Of a DNA stretch of 64,000 bases, positions 34,425 through 43,604 are shown piece after piece (within the stretch, counting starts at the first letter, position 1; each line of letters starts with the position of its first letter). Under the pieces are notes generated by a model. It did no database searches. It worked only from the letters and a program-made list of their open reading frames with translations, and was not told the origin of the DNA. The DNA is taken from positions 248,001-312,000 of the forward strand of contig CALLLP010000008.1 in assembly GCA_938008165.1 (NCBI GenBank), written 5' to 3'. A program made the translations under genes and the position numbers. The stretch comes from an uncultured Neomegalonema sp. Lineage in GTDB: Bacteria; Pseudomonadota; Alphaproteobacteria; Rhodobacterales; Rhodobacteraceae.

Positions 34425-35669
34425 ATGAACACTGATTTTTATCGCGTCAAGCGCCTGCCCCCTTACGTTTTTGCGGAAGTGAACCGCATGAAGGCGGATT
34501 TGCGCGCCCAAGGTCACGATGTCATCGATTTCGGGATGGGCAATCCCGATATGGATACGCCCGACCATATCGTCGAGAAACTGATCGAAACGGTACAGCG
34601 CCCGCGCACCCATCGCTATTCGGCATCCAAGGGCATTCCGGGCCTGCGCCGGGCGCAATCGGCCTATTACGAGCGGCGCTTTGGTGTGCAGGTCGATCCT
34701 GAGACCGAAATCGTCGCGACCCTTGGCTCCAAGGAGGGTTTGGCGAATCTGGCGGCTGCAATCTCGGCCCCCGGCGACGTGATTCTCGCGCCGAACCCGT
34801 CCTATCCGATCCATGCCTTCGGCTTTATGATCGCCGGGGGCACCCTGCGCCATATTCCGGTGCCGGTGACCGATACGGGGGCCTTTGACGGGGCCGAATA
34901 CCTGCGTGTTCTGGACCGGGCCGTGCGCCATTCGGTGCCCAAGCCCACCGCCATCGTCATCAACTTCCCATCCAATCCGACCGCCCTGATCTGCGATCTC
35001 GATTTCTACCGCGATCTCGTCGCCTTCGCGCGAAAGCATGAAATCTGGCTCTTGTCGGATGTCGCCTATGCGGAGATGTATTACGACGACAATCCCCCGC
35101 ATTCGATTTTGGAGGTGCCGGGGGCCATCGATGTGGCGGTGGAATTCACCTCGCTGTCGAAAACCTATGCCATGCCCGGCTGGCGCATGGGCTTTGCGGT
35201 CGGCAACCGGCACCTGATCGGCGCCCTGACCCGGATCAAGAGCTATCTGGATTACGGCGCCTTCACCCCGATTCAGGTCGCCGCCGCCGCCGCGCTGAAC
35301 GGACCACAGGACTGCATTGCCGATATCCGACAGATCTACAAAGACCGGCGCGATACGCTGGTCGAGGCGATGGGCCGTGCGGGATGGGATATTCCGCCGC
35401 CCCCGGCGACGATGTTCGCTTGGTCGAAAGTGCCTGCGCCCTTCGACCGACTCGGCTCGATGGCCTTCGCGAAAATCCTGTTGCAAGAGGCCGATGTCGC
35501 CGTCTCGCCGGGGGTTGGCTTTGGCGAGTATGGCGAGGGCTTTGTCCGGCTTGCCTTGGTCGAAAACGAACAGCGTATTCGGCAGGCGGCTCGCATGATA
35601 CGCAAACTGATGGACGACGCCGATGCGGTGGTCGATCGATACGAACGCGCAGCGGAGGCAGCGGAATGA
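34425..35669 (+). CDS. AlaC/DapL-like aminotransferase (alanine or LL-diaminopimelate type)
   Basis: PLP class I aminotransferase, 414 residues. It opens with the substrate cap MGNPDMDTPDHIVE, has THRYSASKGIPGLR, YNPSYPIH-like NPSYPIHAFG, and the Schiff-base lysine Lys246 in SLSKTYAMPGWRMGF with the later R of the C-terminal domain. Related sequences are annotated as alanine transaminase AlaC or LL-diaminopimelate aminotransferase; the two cannot be separated by eye. It overlaps hom by ATGA, suggesting a role in aspartate-family amino acid supply. The ATG at 34425 was kept. Confidence 0.82.
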   Translation: MNTDFYRVKRLPPYVFAEVNRMKADLRAQGHDVIDFGMGNPDMDTPDHIVEKLIETVQRPRTHRYSASKGIPGLRRAQSAYYERRFGVQVDPETEIVATLGSKEGLANLAAAISAPGDVILAPNPSYPIHAFGFMIAGGTLRHIPVPVTDTGAFDGAEYLRVLDRAVRHSVPKPTAIVINFPSNPTALICDLDFYRDLVAFARKHEIWLLSDVAYAEMYYDDNPPHSILEVPGAIDVAVEFTSLSKTYAMPGWRMGFAVGNRHLIGALTRIKSYLDYGAFTPIQVAAAAALNGPQDCIADIRQIYKDRRDTLVEAMGRAGWDIPPPPATMFAWSKVPAPFDRLGSMAFAKILLQEADVAVSPGVGFGEYGEGFVRLALVENEQRIRQAARMIRKLMDDADAVVDRYERAAEAAE

Positions 35670-36964
35670 GCGAAGACCCCCTCAAGATCGGCATTGCGGG
35701 CCTCGGCACCGTTGGCGCGGCAACGCTGCACTACCTGATTAACGAGAATACCCGTATCGCGGCACGGGCCGGGCGGGCATTGACGGTGGATGCCATCGTC
35801 GCGCGCGACCGGACGAAGGATCGCGGGGTCGATACATCGGGGCTGCGCTGGTTTGACGATCCGGTGGCGCTGGCTGCCGATCCGGGGATCGATGTCTTCG
35901 TCGAGCTGATCGGCGGGGCCGATGGCGTCGCCAAAGCCACCGTCGAAGCCGCCTTGGCGGCGGGCAAGCCCGTCGTGACGGCGAATAAGGCATTGCTGGC
36001 CCATCACGGGGCCGCATTGGCCGAACTGGCCGAACGCACCCCCGGCGCCTCGCTGCATTACGAAGCGGCGGTGGCGGGGGGGATTCCGGCGGTCAAGGCT
36101 CTGCGCGAGGGCATGGCCGGAAACGGCATTACCCGCGTCAGCGGCATCCTGAACGGCACCTGCAACTATATCCTGACCGAGATGGAAACGACCGGCGCGG
36201 CCTTTGGCGATGTGCTGCTGGACGCGCAGAAACTGGGCTATGCCGAGGCGGACCCGACCGCCGATGTCGGCGGGTTCGATGCCGCGCATAAACTGGCTAT
36301 CATGGCCGCCATCGCCTTTGGGCGACAGATGGATTTTGCCGGTGTGCAGATCGAGGGCATCGACAGCGTTTCGGCCGAGGATATCGTCGCGGCGCGGGAT
36401 ATGGGCTATCGCATCCGCCTGCTGGGGGTGGCCGAGCGCACCGCACAGGGCGTCGCACAGCGGCTGCGGCCCTGCATGACCCCCGCCGATTCGGCCCTTG
36501 GCAAGATCATCGGCGTCACGAATGCGGTGATGCTCGAAGGCGACGCCATCGGCGCGACGATCCTGACCGGCCCCGGTGCGGGGGGCGGCCCGACCGCCAG
36601 TGCGGTTCTGGCCGATATCGTGGATGTCGCGCGGGGCAATACCCCGCCCACCTTCGGAATTGCGGCGGCGGATCTTGCCCCCATCGCCAAGGGCGGCGCG
36701 GATATTCCCGATGAAGGGGCGTTCTATCTGCGCGTCATGCTCAAGGATCGGCCCGGCACATTGGCCGAAGTGGCCACTGCATTGGGCCAAAGCGGCGTGT
36801 CGATTCACCGGATGCGCCAGCATGACCATGAAGGCGATGCCGCCCCGGTTACCATCGTGACCCATCGGTGCGATCTTGCCGATATTACCGCAGCAAAAGA
36901 GCGGATCGTGGCCCTGACGGTCTGTACCGAACCCCCCGTATCAATGCGGATCGTCGAAAGCTGA
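35666..36964 (+). CDS. hom: homoserine dehydrogenase
   Basis: Reduces aspartate semialdehyde to homoserine, the branch to threonine and methionine. The 432-residue product has the NAD(P)-binding GIAGLGTVGAATL, TANKALLAHHG, EAAVAGGIPAVKALREGMAGN, ILNGTCNYIL and a C-terminal ACT domain (RPGTLAEVATALGQSGVSIHRM) expected to mediate threonine feedback. The ATG at 35666 is in the ATGA overlap with the aminotransferase. The methionine-branch enzyme metA is at 43605 in the same window; thrB and thrC are not seen. Confidence 0.95.
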   Translation: MSEDPLKIGIAGLGTVGAATLHYLINENTRIAARAGRALTVDAIVARDRTKDRGVDTSGLRWFDDPVALAADPGIDVFVELIGGADGVAKATVEAALAAGKPVVTANKALLAHHGAALAELAERTPGASLHYEAAVAGGIPAVKALREGMAGNGITRVSGILNGTCNYILTEMETTGAAFGDVLLDAQKLGYAEADPTADVGGFDAAHKLAIMAAIAFGRQMDFAGVQIEGIDSVSAEDIVAARDMGYRIRLLGVAERTAQGVAQRLRPCMTPADSALGKIIGVTNAVMLEGDAIGATILTGPGAGGGPTASAVLADIVDVARGNTPPTFGIAAADLAPIAKGGADIPDEGAFYLRVMLKDRPGTLAEVATALGQSGVSIHRMRQHDHEGDAAPVTIVTHRCDLADITAAKERIVALTVCTEPPVSMRIVES

Positions 36965-37041
36965 GATTGCAACGGCGGGCGTTTTGACCGATGAAGCGTC
37001 ATAGGCCCTTCCGCAAAACGCCATGGACGGAAAAGAATTTC

Positions 37042-38019
37042 ATGACCGAATATACACCGGAATACGAATTCAAGGATCGGTTGCTGTCGCTGGGCCTTGC
37101 CCGCGTATCAGAAGCCGCCGCCATCGCATCGGCCAAGCTGATTGGCCGCGGTGACGAAAAAGCCGCCGACCAAGCCGCCGTCGATGCCATGCGAACCCAG
37201 CTCAACATGCTCGATATTGCGGGCGTCGTTGTTATCGGCGAGGGTGAGCGCGATGAAGCGCCGATGCTGTATATCGGCGAGGAAGTCGGCACCCGTGTCG
37301 AGGGCGCACCGGAGGTCGATATCGCGCTCGATCCGCTGGAGGGCACGACCCTGACGGCAAAGGCGATGCCCAATGCGCTGGCCGTAATTTCGATGGGCGC
37401 ACGCGGATCGATGCTGCATGCACCGGATGTGTATATGGACAAACTGGCCATCGGGCCGGGCTTCGCGCCCAATCTTGTCACCCTCGACATGACCCCGACC
37501 GAGCGCATTGAGGCGCTGGCCAAGGCCAAAGGCTGTGCGCCATCGGACATCACCGTCTGTATGCTGGAGCGCCCCCGCCATAACGATATGCTCGTGGAAC
37601 TGCGCGAAACGGGCGCGGCGATCCGCTTGATCACAGATGGGGATGTGGCCGGTGTCATCCATTGCGCCGAACCGGATGTAACGGGAATCGACATTTATAT
37701 GGGGTCCGGCGGGGCGCCCGAAGGGGTGCTCGCGGCCTCGGCATTGAAATGCATGGGCGGGCAGATTCAGGGCCGCCTGCTCTTTCGCAATGACGACGAA
37801 CGCGGACGCGCCGCAAAGGCCGGGATCACCGATCTCGACCGCATCTATACCCGCGACGATATGGTGCAGGGCGATGTGATCTTTGCCGCGACCGGCGTGA
37901 CGGATGGCTCGATCGTGCGTGGATTGCGCCGGGTCGGCGGCTATATCGAAACCGAGACGATGCTCATGCGATCGCGTACCCGCTCGCTGCGGCGTCTTAT
38001 CTATAAAACTCCGATCTAA
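37042..38019 (+). CDS. glpX: class II fructose-1,6-bisphosphatase
   Basis: Gluconeogenic (or Calvin cycle) phosphatase of the GlpX type, 325 residues from the ATG at 37042. Visible signature parts are VVIGEGERDEAPMLYIGEE, DIALDPLEGTTLTAKAMPN (metal-binding DPLEGT), MGSGGAPEGVLAASALKCMGG and RNDDERGRAAKAGI. An upstream reading from 36991 would add 17 residues and is less likely. It follows hom by 77 bases and is followed by a tiny membrane protein gene and recJ. Confidence 0.93.
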   Translation: MTEYTPEYEFKDRLLSLGLARVSEAAAIASAKLIGRGDEKAADQAAVDAMRTQLNMLDIAGVVVIGEGERDEAPMLYIGEEVGTRVEGAPEVDIALDPLEGTTLTAKAMPNALAVISMGARGSMLHAPDVYMDKLAIGPGFAPNLVTLDMTPTERIEALAKAKGCAPSDITVCMLERPRHNDMLVELRETGAAIRLITDGDVAGVIHCAEPDVTGIDIYMGSGGAPEGVLAASALKCMGGQIQGRLLFRNDDERGRAAKAGITDLDRIYTRDDMVQGDVIFAATGVTDGSIVRGLRRVGGYIETETMLMRSRTRSLRRLIYKTPI

Positions 38020-38031
38020 GGACTGAGCACG

Positions 38032-38184
38032 ATGACGCTACTCGGATTCTTCTGGTTCATTCTCGCGATCATCGGCGCGTTTATCATCGGCGTACTCGTC
38101 GGGCGCTTTCACGAAGGCACCCTGATCGTCGATGGCAAGCCGGTCGGTGGCCATTCCCATGGGGACGATGACGGCCATCACTGA
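38032..38184 (+). CDS. 50-residue single-span membrane protein with His-rich tail
   Basis: A short open frame missed by length filters. It encodes 50 residues: a hydrophobic helix at about 3-24 (FFWFILAIIGAFIIGVLVG), then a short soluble part with LIVDGKPVGG and a C-terminal tail containing HSHG, DDD and HH. AAGGA stands 10 bases before the ATG. It lies 12 bases after glpX and its last codons overlap the start region of recJ, so it appears to be translated from the same message. The His/Asp tail suggests metal binding; function is unknown. Codon pattern (GC-rich third positions) supports coding. Confidence 0.6.
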   Translation: MTLLGFFWFILAIIGAFIIGVLVGRFHEGTLIVDGKPVGGHSHGDDDGHH

Positions 38185-39928
38185 CGACACGCCGACCCTG
38201 TCCCTGACGGGGCGCCCGTGGCGGATGCCCGATGCGGGCGTCGAGCGGGCGGGCCTAGCCATCGCCCAGCGGCATGGACTGCCGGAAATCGTCGGGCGTG
38301 TGCTCACGATTCGGGGGGTGGGGATCGACGAGGCCAAAGGCTATCTGTCGCCGACCCTGCGCGACATGATGCCCGATCCCTCGACCCTGATCGATATGGA
38401 TACCGCCGCCGAGCGCCTCGCCCATGCCGTCGAGCGGGGCGAACGGGTCGGCCTGTTCGGCGATTACGATGTCGATGGGGGATCGTCGGTCGCCTTGGTC
38501 CAGCGGTGGCTGCGTGCCATGGGGATGACGGCGCAGGTTCATATCCCCGACCGGATCGACGAAGGCTATGGTCCCAACGACCCCGCGATGCAGGCGTTGG
38601 CGCGGGATTGCCCCCTCATCATCTGCCTTGATTGCGGCACGCTCAGCCATGGTCCGATTGCGGCGGCGCGGGAGGCGGGGGCGGATGTCATCGTCGCCGA
38701 TCACCATATCGCGGGGGAGACCCTGCCCGAATGTATAGCGGTCGTGAACCCGAACCGGCATGACGATGAATCGGGGCTGGGCCAGCTTTGCGCGGCGGGG
38801 GTCGCGTTTTTGCTCTTGGCCGCGACGAACCGTGTCCTGCGCAAGAGCGGCAAGGTCAAGGAACCGGATTTGCGGCAATGGCTCGATCTGGTGGCGCTGG
38901 CCACGGTCGCCGATGTCGCGCCGCTGACGGGCCTGAACCGGGCCTTCGTGCGGCAGGGACTGCACGTCATGCGACAGCGCCGCAATGTGGGCCTGCGTGC
39001 GCTGGCGGATGTTGCCGGGATGGATGCGGCTCCGACACCGTTTCATCTGGGCTTTTTGCTGGGTCCGCGCGTCAATGCCGGGGGACGGATCGGAGCCGCG
39101 GATCTGGGTGCGCGGCTGCTGACCTGTGATGACCCGGAGGAAGCGGCAGGTCTGGCCGCGATGCTCGACACCCATAACCGCGACCGCCGCGAAATCGAGG
39201 CGGCGGTCCTCGAAGCCGCCATCGATCAGGTCGAAACCCGTGGGGTGTCCAGCGGGCTGGTCTGGGCGGCCGATGACGGATGGCATCCCGGCGTGGTCGG
39301 CATCGTCGCGAGTCGCCTCAAGGAACGCTACAACCGCCCCGCCATCGTGATCGGCTTTGCGGATGGAATCGGCAAGGGGTCGGGGCGGTCGGTATCGGGC
39401 ATTGATCTGGGCCGCGTGATCCACGGTGCGACGGCCGCCGATATGCTGCTCAAGGGCGGTGGGCACAAGATGGCGGCGGGCCTGACCGTCGCGCAAGACC
39501 GGCTGAACGACGCGATGGGCTGGATCGACGATGCGCTGTGCAGTCAGGGCGCGGACAGGATCGGGCCGCGCACCCTGACGCTCGACGGATCGCTCTCGCC
39601 GCGCGGGGCCACACTCGACCTATGCGATATGCTGGAGCAAGCGGGACCGTTCGGGGCCGGGGCGCCCGCGCCGCGCTTTTGTTTTCCCAATGTGCGGCTC
39701 GACCGCCCCCGCGAGGTCGGCACCGGCCATTTCGCCTGTTCGGTGACCGATGGCACCGCATGGCTCGACGCCATCGCCTTTCGCGCCTTCGAAACCGATC
39801 TCGGCCCTGCCTTGATGGCCCAACGGGGGCGCAACCTCGATGTTGCGGGCCGCATCCAGATCGACGAGTGGCAGGGGCGCAAACGTGTTAAACTGTTTCT
39901 GGAAGACGCGGCCATGCCGCGGCAATAG
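38168..39928 (+). CDS. recJ: single-stranded-DNA-specific exonuclease RecJ
   Basis: 5-to-3 exonuclease of recombination and mismatch repair, DHH/DHHA1 superfamily. The 586-residue product has GLFGDYDVDGGSSVAL (metal-binding DxDxD), CLDCGTLSH, VADHHIAGE (the DHH motif), LGPRVNAGGRIG, and the C-terminal DHHA1 part with GGHKMAAGLT. In-frame starts exist at 38132, 38159 and 38168; I used 38168 because homologues start just before the SLTGRPW segment, but the choice is not certain. The start overlaps the 50-residue membrane protein gene. Confidence 0.93.
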   Translation: MTAITDDTPTLSLTGRPWRMPDAGVERAGLAIAQRHGLPEIVGRVLTIRGVGIDEAKGYLSPTLRDMMPDPSTLIDMDTAAERLAHAVERGERVGLFGDYDVDGGSSVALVQRWLRAMGMTAQVHIPDRIDEGYGPNDPAMQALARDCPLIICLDCGTLSHGPIAAAREAGADVIVADHHIAGETLPECIAVVNPNRHDDESGLGQLCAAGVAFLLLAATNRVLRKSGKVKEPDLRQWLDLVALATVADVAPLTGLNRAFVRQGLHVMRQRRNVGLRALADVAGMDAAPTPFHLGFLLGPRVNAGGRIGAADLGARLLTCDDPEEAAGLAAMLDTHNRDRREIEAAVLEAAIDQVETRGVSSGLVWAADDGWHPGVVGIVASRLKERYNRPAIVIGFADGIGKGSGRSVSGIDLGRVIHGATAADMLLKGGGHKMAAGLTVAQDRLNDAMGWIDDALCSQGADRIGPRTLTLDGSLSPRGATLDLCDMLEQAGPFGAGAPAPRFCFPNVRLDRPREVGTGHFACSVTDGTAWLDAIAFRAFETDLGPALMAQRGRNLDVAGRIQIDEWQGRKRVKLFLEDAAMPRQ

Positions 39929-39934
39929 GGGGCC

Positions 39935-40666
39935 ATGATGGCAAAAACCATTCTCATCACGGGTGGCAGCCGGGGCATCGGCTCTGCAAGCGCCCTGCTT
40001 TGCGGTGCCCAAGGGTGGAACGTTGCGATCAACTACGCACATAATACGGATGCCGCGAACGCCACCGTTGCGGCGGTCGAGGCGGCAGGCGGAAAAGCCT
40101 TTGCCGCTCAGGGCGATATACGCGACGAAGCATCGGTGATCGCGCTGTTCGACCGGACCGTGGAAGTGTTTGGTGGCATCGATGGCGTGGTGAACAATGC
40201 CGGGATCGTCGCGCCGAAATCCACCCTTGCGGAGATGGATATCGAGCGGATGCGCCGGGTCTTCGACACGAATATTCTGGGTGCCTATCTCGTTGCCCGC
40301 GAAGCGGCCCGGCGGATGACGGGCGGCAGCATCGTCAATGTCTCCTCCGCCGCCGCACGATTGGGCAGCGCGAATGAATATGTCGATTACGCCGGATCGA
40401 AGGGCGCCGTGGATACGATGACGACCGGGCTGGCGGCAGAACTTGCGCCAAAGCGTATTCGAGTCAATGCGGTACGCCCCGGCGTGATTGCAACCGATAT
40501 CCATGCCAGCGGCGGTCAACCCGATCGTGCCGAGCGCATCGGATCGAAACTACCCCTCGGACGCGCGGGAACCGCCGAAGAAGTGGCCGAGGCGATTATC
40601 TGGCTGTTGTCCGACAAGGCATCCTATGTCACAGGTGCATTCGTCGATGTCAGCGGAGGGCGCTAG
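39935..40666 (+). CDS. SDR family oxidoreductase, 3-oxoacyl-reductase-like
   Basis: NAD(P)-dependent reductase, 243 residues. TGGSRGIGSASALL is the cofactor loop, NNAGIV and IVNVSSAAARLGS are classical, and YVDYAGSKGAVD contains the YxxxK catalytic pair. The C terminus DVSGGR is standard for FabG-like SDRs. Two ATGs (39935, 39938) follow a G-rich site; either may be used. It is placed 6 bases after recJ and 1 base before the VOC gene. Substrate unknown. Confidence 0.85.
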   Translation: MMAKTILITGGSRGIGSASALLCGAQGWNVAINYAHNTDAANATVAAVEAAGGKAFAAQGDIRDEASVIALFDRTVEVFGGIDGVVNNAGIVAPKSTLAEMDIERMRRVFDTNILGAYLVAREAARRMTGGSIVNVSSAAARLGSANEYVDYAGSKGAVDTMTTGLAAELAPKRIRVNAVRPGVIATDIHASGGQPDRAERIGSKLPLGRAGTAEEVAEAIIWLLSDKASYVTGAFVDVSGGR

Positions 40667-40667
40667 A

Positions 40668-41309
40668 ATGGCAACGGAACTCGATCATCTTGTCGTTGGC
40701 TGCAAGGATCTCGAATCGGGCGCAAGCTGGATGGAGGATATGCTGGGCGTGCCTCCTGTGGGCGGCGGCGAACATGCAACCATGAGTACGCATAACAAAC
40801 TGTGGAGCCTCGGCCCATCGTGCTTTCTGGAACTGATCGCCATTAATCCGGGCGTGCCTGCGCCGGACAGGGCCAGATGGTTCGGGCTGGACGACCCCGA
40901 TATTCAGGATAGCCTCGCCAGCGGCCCCCGTCTGCTGAATTGGGCCGTGCGGGTCGATGATATCGATCAAGCGGTTAAGGATTCGCCCGTCAATCTGGGC
41001 ACGATCCATTCCCTGTCCCGCGGCGATTTTGCATGGAAGGTGGCAATTCGCGAAGACGGGGCGTTGATCCATCAGGGGCATATTCCGCTGGTAATTCAAT
41101 GGCAGACCCCTCACCCGGCCTCAAAACTGCCCGATCAAGGGCTTGGCCTCGTGCGCATGAAGGCGCATCGCAGCGAAAAGACCGGCGTTATCAAGGCGCT
41201 GGAGAGTATCGGCGCGGATGATCTGATCAAGATCGACGATGGAAGCGTGACCGCCGGGATCATGGCCGAAATCTCGACCGGAGACGGCAACGTATCGCTG
41301 GTTGGATAG
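40668..41309 (+). CDS. VOC superfamily protein (glyoxalase-like domain)
   Basis: A 213-residue protein of the vicinal oxygen chelate superfamily. LDHLVVGCKDLESGASWMEDMLG is the typical first module start with the metal-binding His, followed by HNKLWSLGPSCFLELIAINPG with the second ligand Glu, and a divergent second module (about 110-200). It fits the single-module glyoxalase-like (PF13468-type) group. The ATG at 40668 lies 1 base after the SDR stop. Substrate unknown. Confidence 0.78.
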   Translation: MATELDHLVVGCKDLESGASWMEDMLGVPPVGGGEHATMSTHNKLWSLGPSCFLELIAINPGVPAPDRARWFGLDDPDIQDSLASGPRLLNWAVRVDDIDQAVKDSPVNLGTIHSLSRGDFAWKVAIREDGALIHQGHIPLVIQWQTPHPASKLPDQGLGLVRMKAHRSEKTGVIKALESIGADDLIKIDDGSVTAGIMAEISTGDGNVSLVG

Positions 41310-41321
41310 GCGGCGCCGCCC

Positions 41322-41981
41322 ATGAACTGGACCGCGGCCATCGACATCTATTGCGAGCGGACCGGGCCTGAATTCTGGTCTGAGCCGATCAATGCCGTCT
41401 CGAACCTTGCGTTTATCATCGCGGCGATCCTGCCCTTCATGGCGATGCGCCGGGCTGGCGCGTCCGATGCCTTGCTGACTGGGCTCTGCGGGATCGCGTT
41501 TTGTATCGGCGTGGGGTCGTTTTTGTTTCACACGGTTGCGGAGCGGTGGGCGGCCCTTGCGGATACCCTGCCGATCCTGCTGTTCATCATCGGATTCCTG
41601 TATGCCGCGATGAACCGCCTGTTCGGATTGCGCTGGCCTTGGGCGATCCTTGCCACCGTTCTGGCATTTGCCCTGTCCACCACCGCGCGGGACGCGGGAA
41701 TGATGATCGCGGGCAGTTCGCTGAACGGATCCGTCAGTTACTTTCCGGCCCTTGCGCTTCTGGGCGGATCGACGATTGCGCTGGCGGTCAGGGGCCATCC
41801 GGCGGCGCGGCCAGTGGCGGTGGCAACGGCGATCTTTGCTCTATCGCTGACCGCCCGCTCAGTCGATGAGGCGCTCTGCGTTGATATTCCGATGGGAACG
41901 CATTTCCTGTGGCATTTGCTGAACGGCACGATGATCGGCGTGCTGTTATTCGCGCTTCTGCGCCATGGGCGGCGGGCTTAG
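41322..41981 (+). CDS. ceramidase-family (CREST superfamily) membrane protein
   Basis: A 219-residue integral membrane protein with seven hydrophobic segments. It carries the alkaline-ceramidase type metal residues: Ser and His in GVGSFLFHTVAERWAALADTLPI with a following Asp, and the C-terminal HFLWHLLNG with two His. The N-terminal DIYCERTGPEFWSEPINAVSNLAF is the family start. CREST hydrolases act on lipids or steroid-like amides. In a sphingolipid-poor lineage the substrate is unclear. It is 12 bases after the VOC gene, at the end of the run. Confidence 0.78.
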   Translation: MNWTAAIDIYCERTGPEFWSEPINAVSNLAFIIAAILPFMAMRRAGASDALLTGLCGIAFCIGVGSFLFHTVAERWAALADTLPILLFIIGFLYAAMNRLFGLRWPWAILATVLAFALSTTARDAGMMIAGSSLNGSVSYFPALALLGGSTIALAVRGHPAARPVAVATAIFALSLTARSVDEALCVDIPMGTHFLWHLLNGTMIGVLLFALLRHGRRA

Positions 41982-42050
41982 GCAATCGCGAGGAATGCTG
42001 CTCAGAGTGATCGGCAGGACAAAGGTTGAACCGGAATACTACTCCAGAGA

Positions 42051-43568
42051 TTATCCGGCCTTGAGATGGGTCTGATCGCCGGAGACCCGAGGCACCGCCA
42101 CGGGACCGCGCCAATGGGTTGCGACCACCATCGTCAGCGGAAAGCACATCCGCACCGATGTTCCGACGCCTTCCCGGCTCTGCAACTCGACAAAACCGTT
42201 ATGGGCATCCATCAGCGCTTTGACCATCGCGAGGCCCAGACCGGCCCCCTCGCGGTCGGATTTGCGCGTCAGGCTAGAGCGGGCATAGACCATCCAGATG
42301 CTTTGAAGATCGCGCTCCGGGATACCACAGCCGACATCGCGCACTTCCACCACCAACAACCGGCGATCCCGCAGATAGGCATCCACATAGATCGCGCCCC
42401 CCTTATCGGAGAATTTGAGGGCGTTGGACAGAACGTTCGTGATGCAGCGCTTCACCGCAAGGCGGTCGCAATTGACGGTCCAATCGGCTTCGATGCTGGT
42501 CCGAATGGCGATATTGCGCTGTTCGGCGACGGATTGGAACTGAACGATTGAATCGTCGAGAAGCTGGGTAAAGGGCACATCGTCGCGAATGATATCAAAC
42601 TTACCCGCATCGATTTTCGACAAATCGAGCACATCCTCGGTCAGCTTTGCCAGATCGCGGGCGGAACGGGCAACGATATCGACATATTCAAAGATGCGGT
42701 CCTGCTTCATCGTCTCCTTCTGCAAAAGGATCGCTTCGGAAAACCCCTGAATCGCATTGAGCGGCGTGCGGAATTCATGACTCATATTCGCGAGGAACTG
42801 CTGACGATAAAAGCTCAGATCCCGCAATTTTCCTTCGGATATTTCGAGCGCGCGGGTCTTGGCGAGCAGGCTGTTGCGCCGGTGCCATTCGACGGGCACC
42901 AGAACGGCCAGCGACATCATGAACAGGCTCACGAGGATGAAGACCAGAATCGCCTCGCGATTGAGTTTTTCGTGCAGCTCCTCGATCACCTTGTTCGTAT
43001 CGTCATTGAGCGCGCGGGAAATCGCCCGGATGCTCGGACGCGTCCTTTCGAGTGCATCCGCAAGCATCGCGGGCGTGGTGGACGGAGAGCCGCTGATAAA
43101 CCAGTCGATATGATCGGCCAGATCGCGAACGCGCATGAATTCTTTTTCCAGCCCCCGCGCGGCGATCAAATCTTGATAATGCGGGCGCTGGAGCTTGAGG
43201 AATTCGGTCTCGAAAAACTGGGCATCGCTCACGAGCGTGGCGATTTTCGTACTGCCATCATCATTTTTCAGACTCTGGGCACTTCTGAGCGTATGATCGA
43301 AAAGTTCTTTTAGATCAAAGGCGTTGACTTCTTCAGAAGCCGTATTTCCGGGCACTCGATACGTCGCGATATGGTAGACGGCAACACCGGCAATCGCCAC
43401 GGCCAAAAACACCGTGACAATCAGCGGTAAAGCGAGAGATGCTTTTCGCCAGTCGTTGAGCAAGCGCTTTGCTATCACCACAATCTTCCCGATCAATGCC
43501 CTGTTGACGTTATTAGTCTGTTCAGGTTTCTGAAAACTTAACGGTGGGTACAAGGGTGCCTTCCGCAC
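42051..43568 (-). CDS. orphan membrane sensor histidine kinase
   Basis: A 505-residue two-component kinase. Two membrane segments (about 46-66 and 207-227) bracket a 140-residue periplasmic helical sensor region. The cytoplasmic part has the dimerisation/phosphoacceptor motif [13 protein letters not shown] with His264, then the ATP-binding domain with [14 protein letters not shown] (N box), [10 protein letters not shown] (G1) and [18 protein letters not shown] (G2). The GTG at 43568 leaves only 36 bases to metA; a GTG at 43478 behind GGGAAG would leave room for divergent promoters and still keep both membrane segments. No response regulator is adjacent. Confidence 0.85.
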   Translation of the reverse strand: MRKAPLYPPLSFQKPEQTNNVNRALIGKIVVIAKRLLNDWRKASLALPLIVTVFLAVAIAGVAVYHIATYRVPGNTASEEVNAFDLKELFDHTLRSAQSLKNDDGSTKIATLVSDAQFFETEFLKLQRPHYQDLIAARGLEKEFMRVRDLADHIDWFISGSPSTTPAMLADALERTRPSIRAISRALNDDTNKVIEELHEKLNREAILVFILVSLFMMSLAVLVPVEWHRRNSLLAKTRALEISEGKLRDLSFYRQQFLANMSHEFRTPLNAIQGFSEAILLQKETMKQDRIFEYVDIVARSARDLAKLTEDVLDLSKIDAGKFDIIRDDVPFTQLLDDSIVQFQSVAEQRNIAIRTSIEADWTVNCDRLAVKRCITNVLSNALKFSDKGGAIYVDAYLRDRRLLVVEVRDVGCGIPERDLQSIWMVYARSSLTRKSDREGAGLGLAMVKALMDAHNGFVELQSREGVGTSVRMCFPLTMVVATHWRGPVAVPRVSGDQTHLKAG

Positions 43569-43604
43569 ACTGCCTATCGGTCTTCATTCAGAGTCTCCAG
43601 AATC

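Noticed and set aside
35336-36865. 509-residue minus-strand frame opposite hom
   Set aside because: Completely covered by homoserine dehydrogenase, and no protein family is recognisable in it.
38255-39496. 413-residue minus-strand frame opposite recJ
   Set aside because: Shadow of the RecJ frame; amino acid composition is biased by the complementary GC-rich codons.
43504-43604. Possible SAM-II or SAM/SAH riboswitch upstream of metA
   Set aside because: The conserved core sequences of those riboswitches were not found in this short leader, and no stable pairing fitting them was seen.
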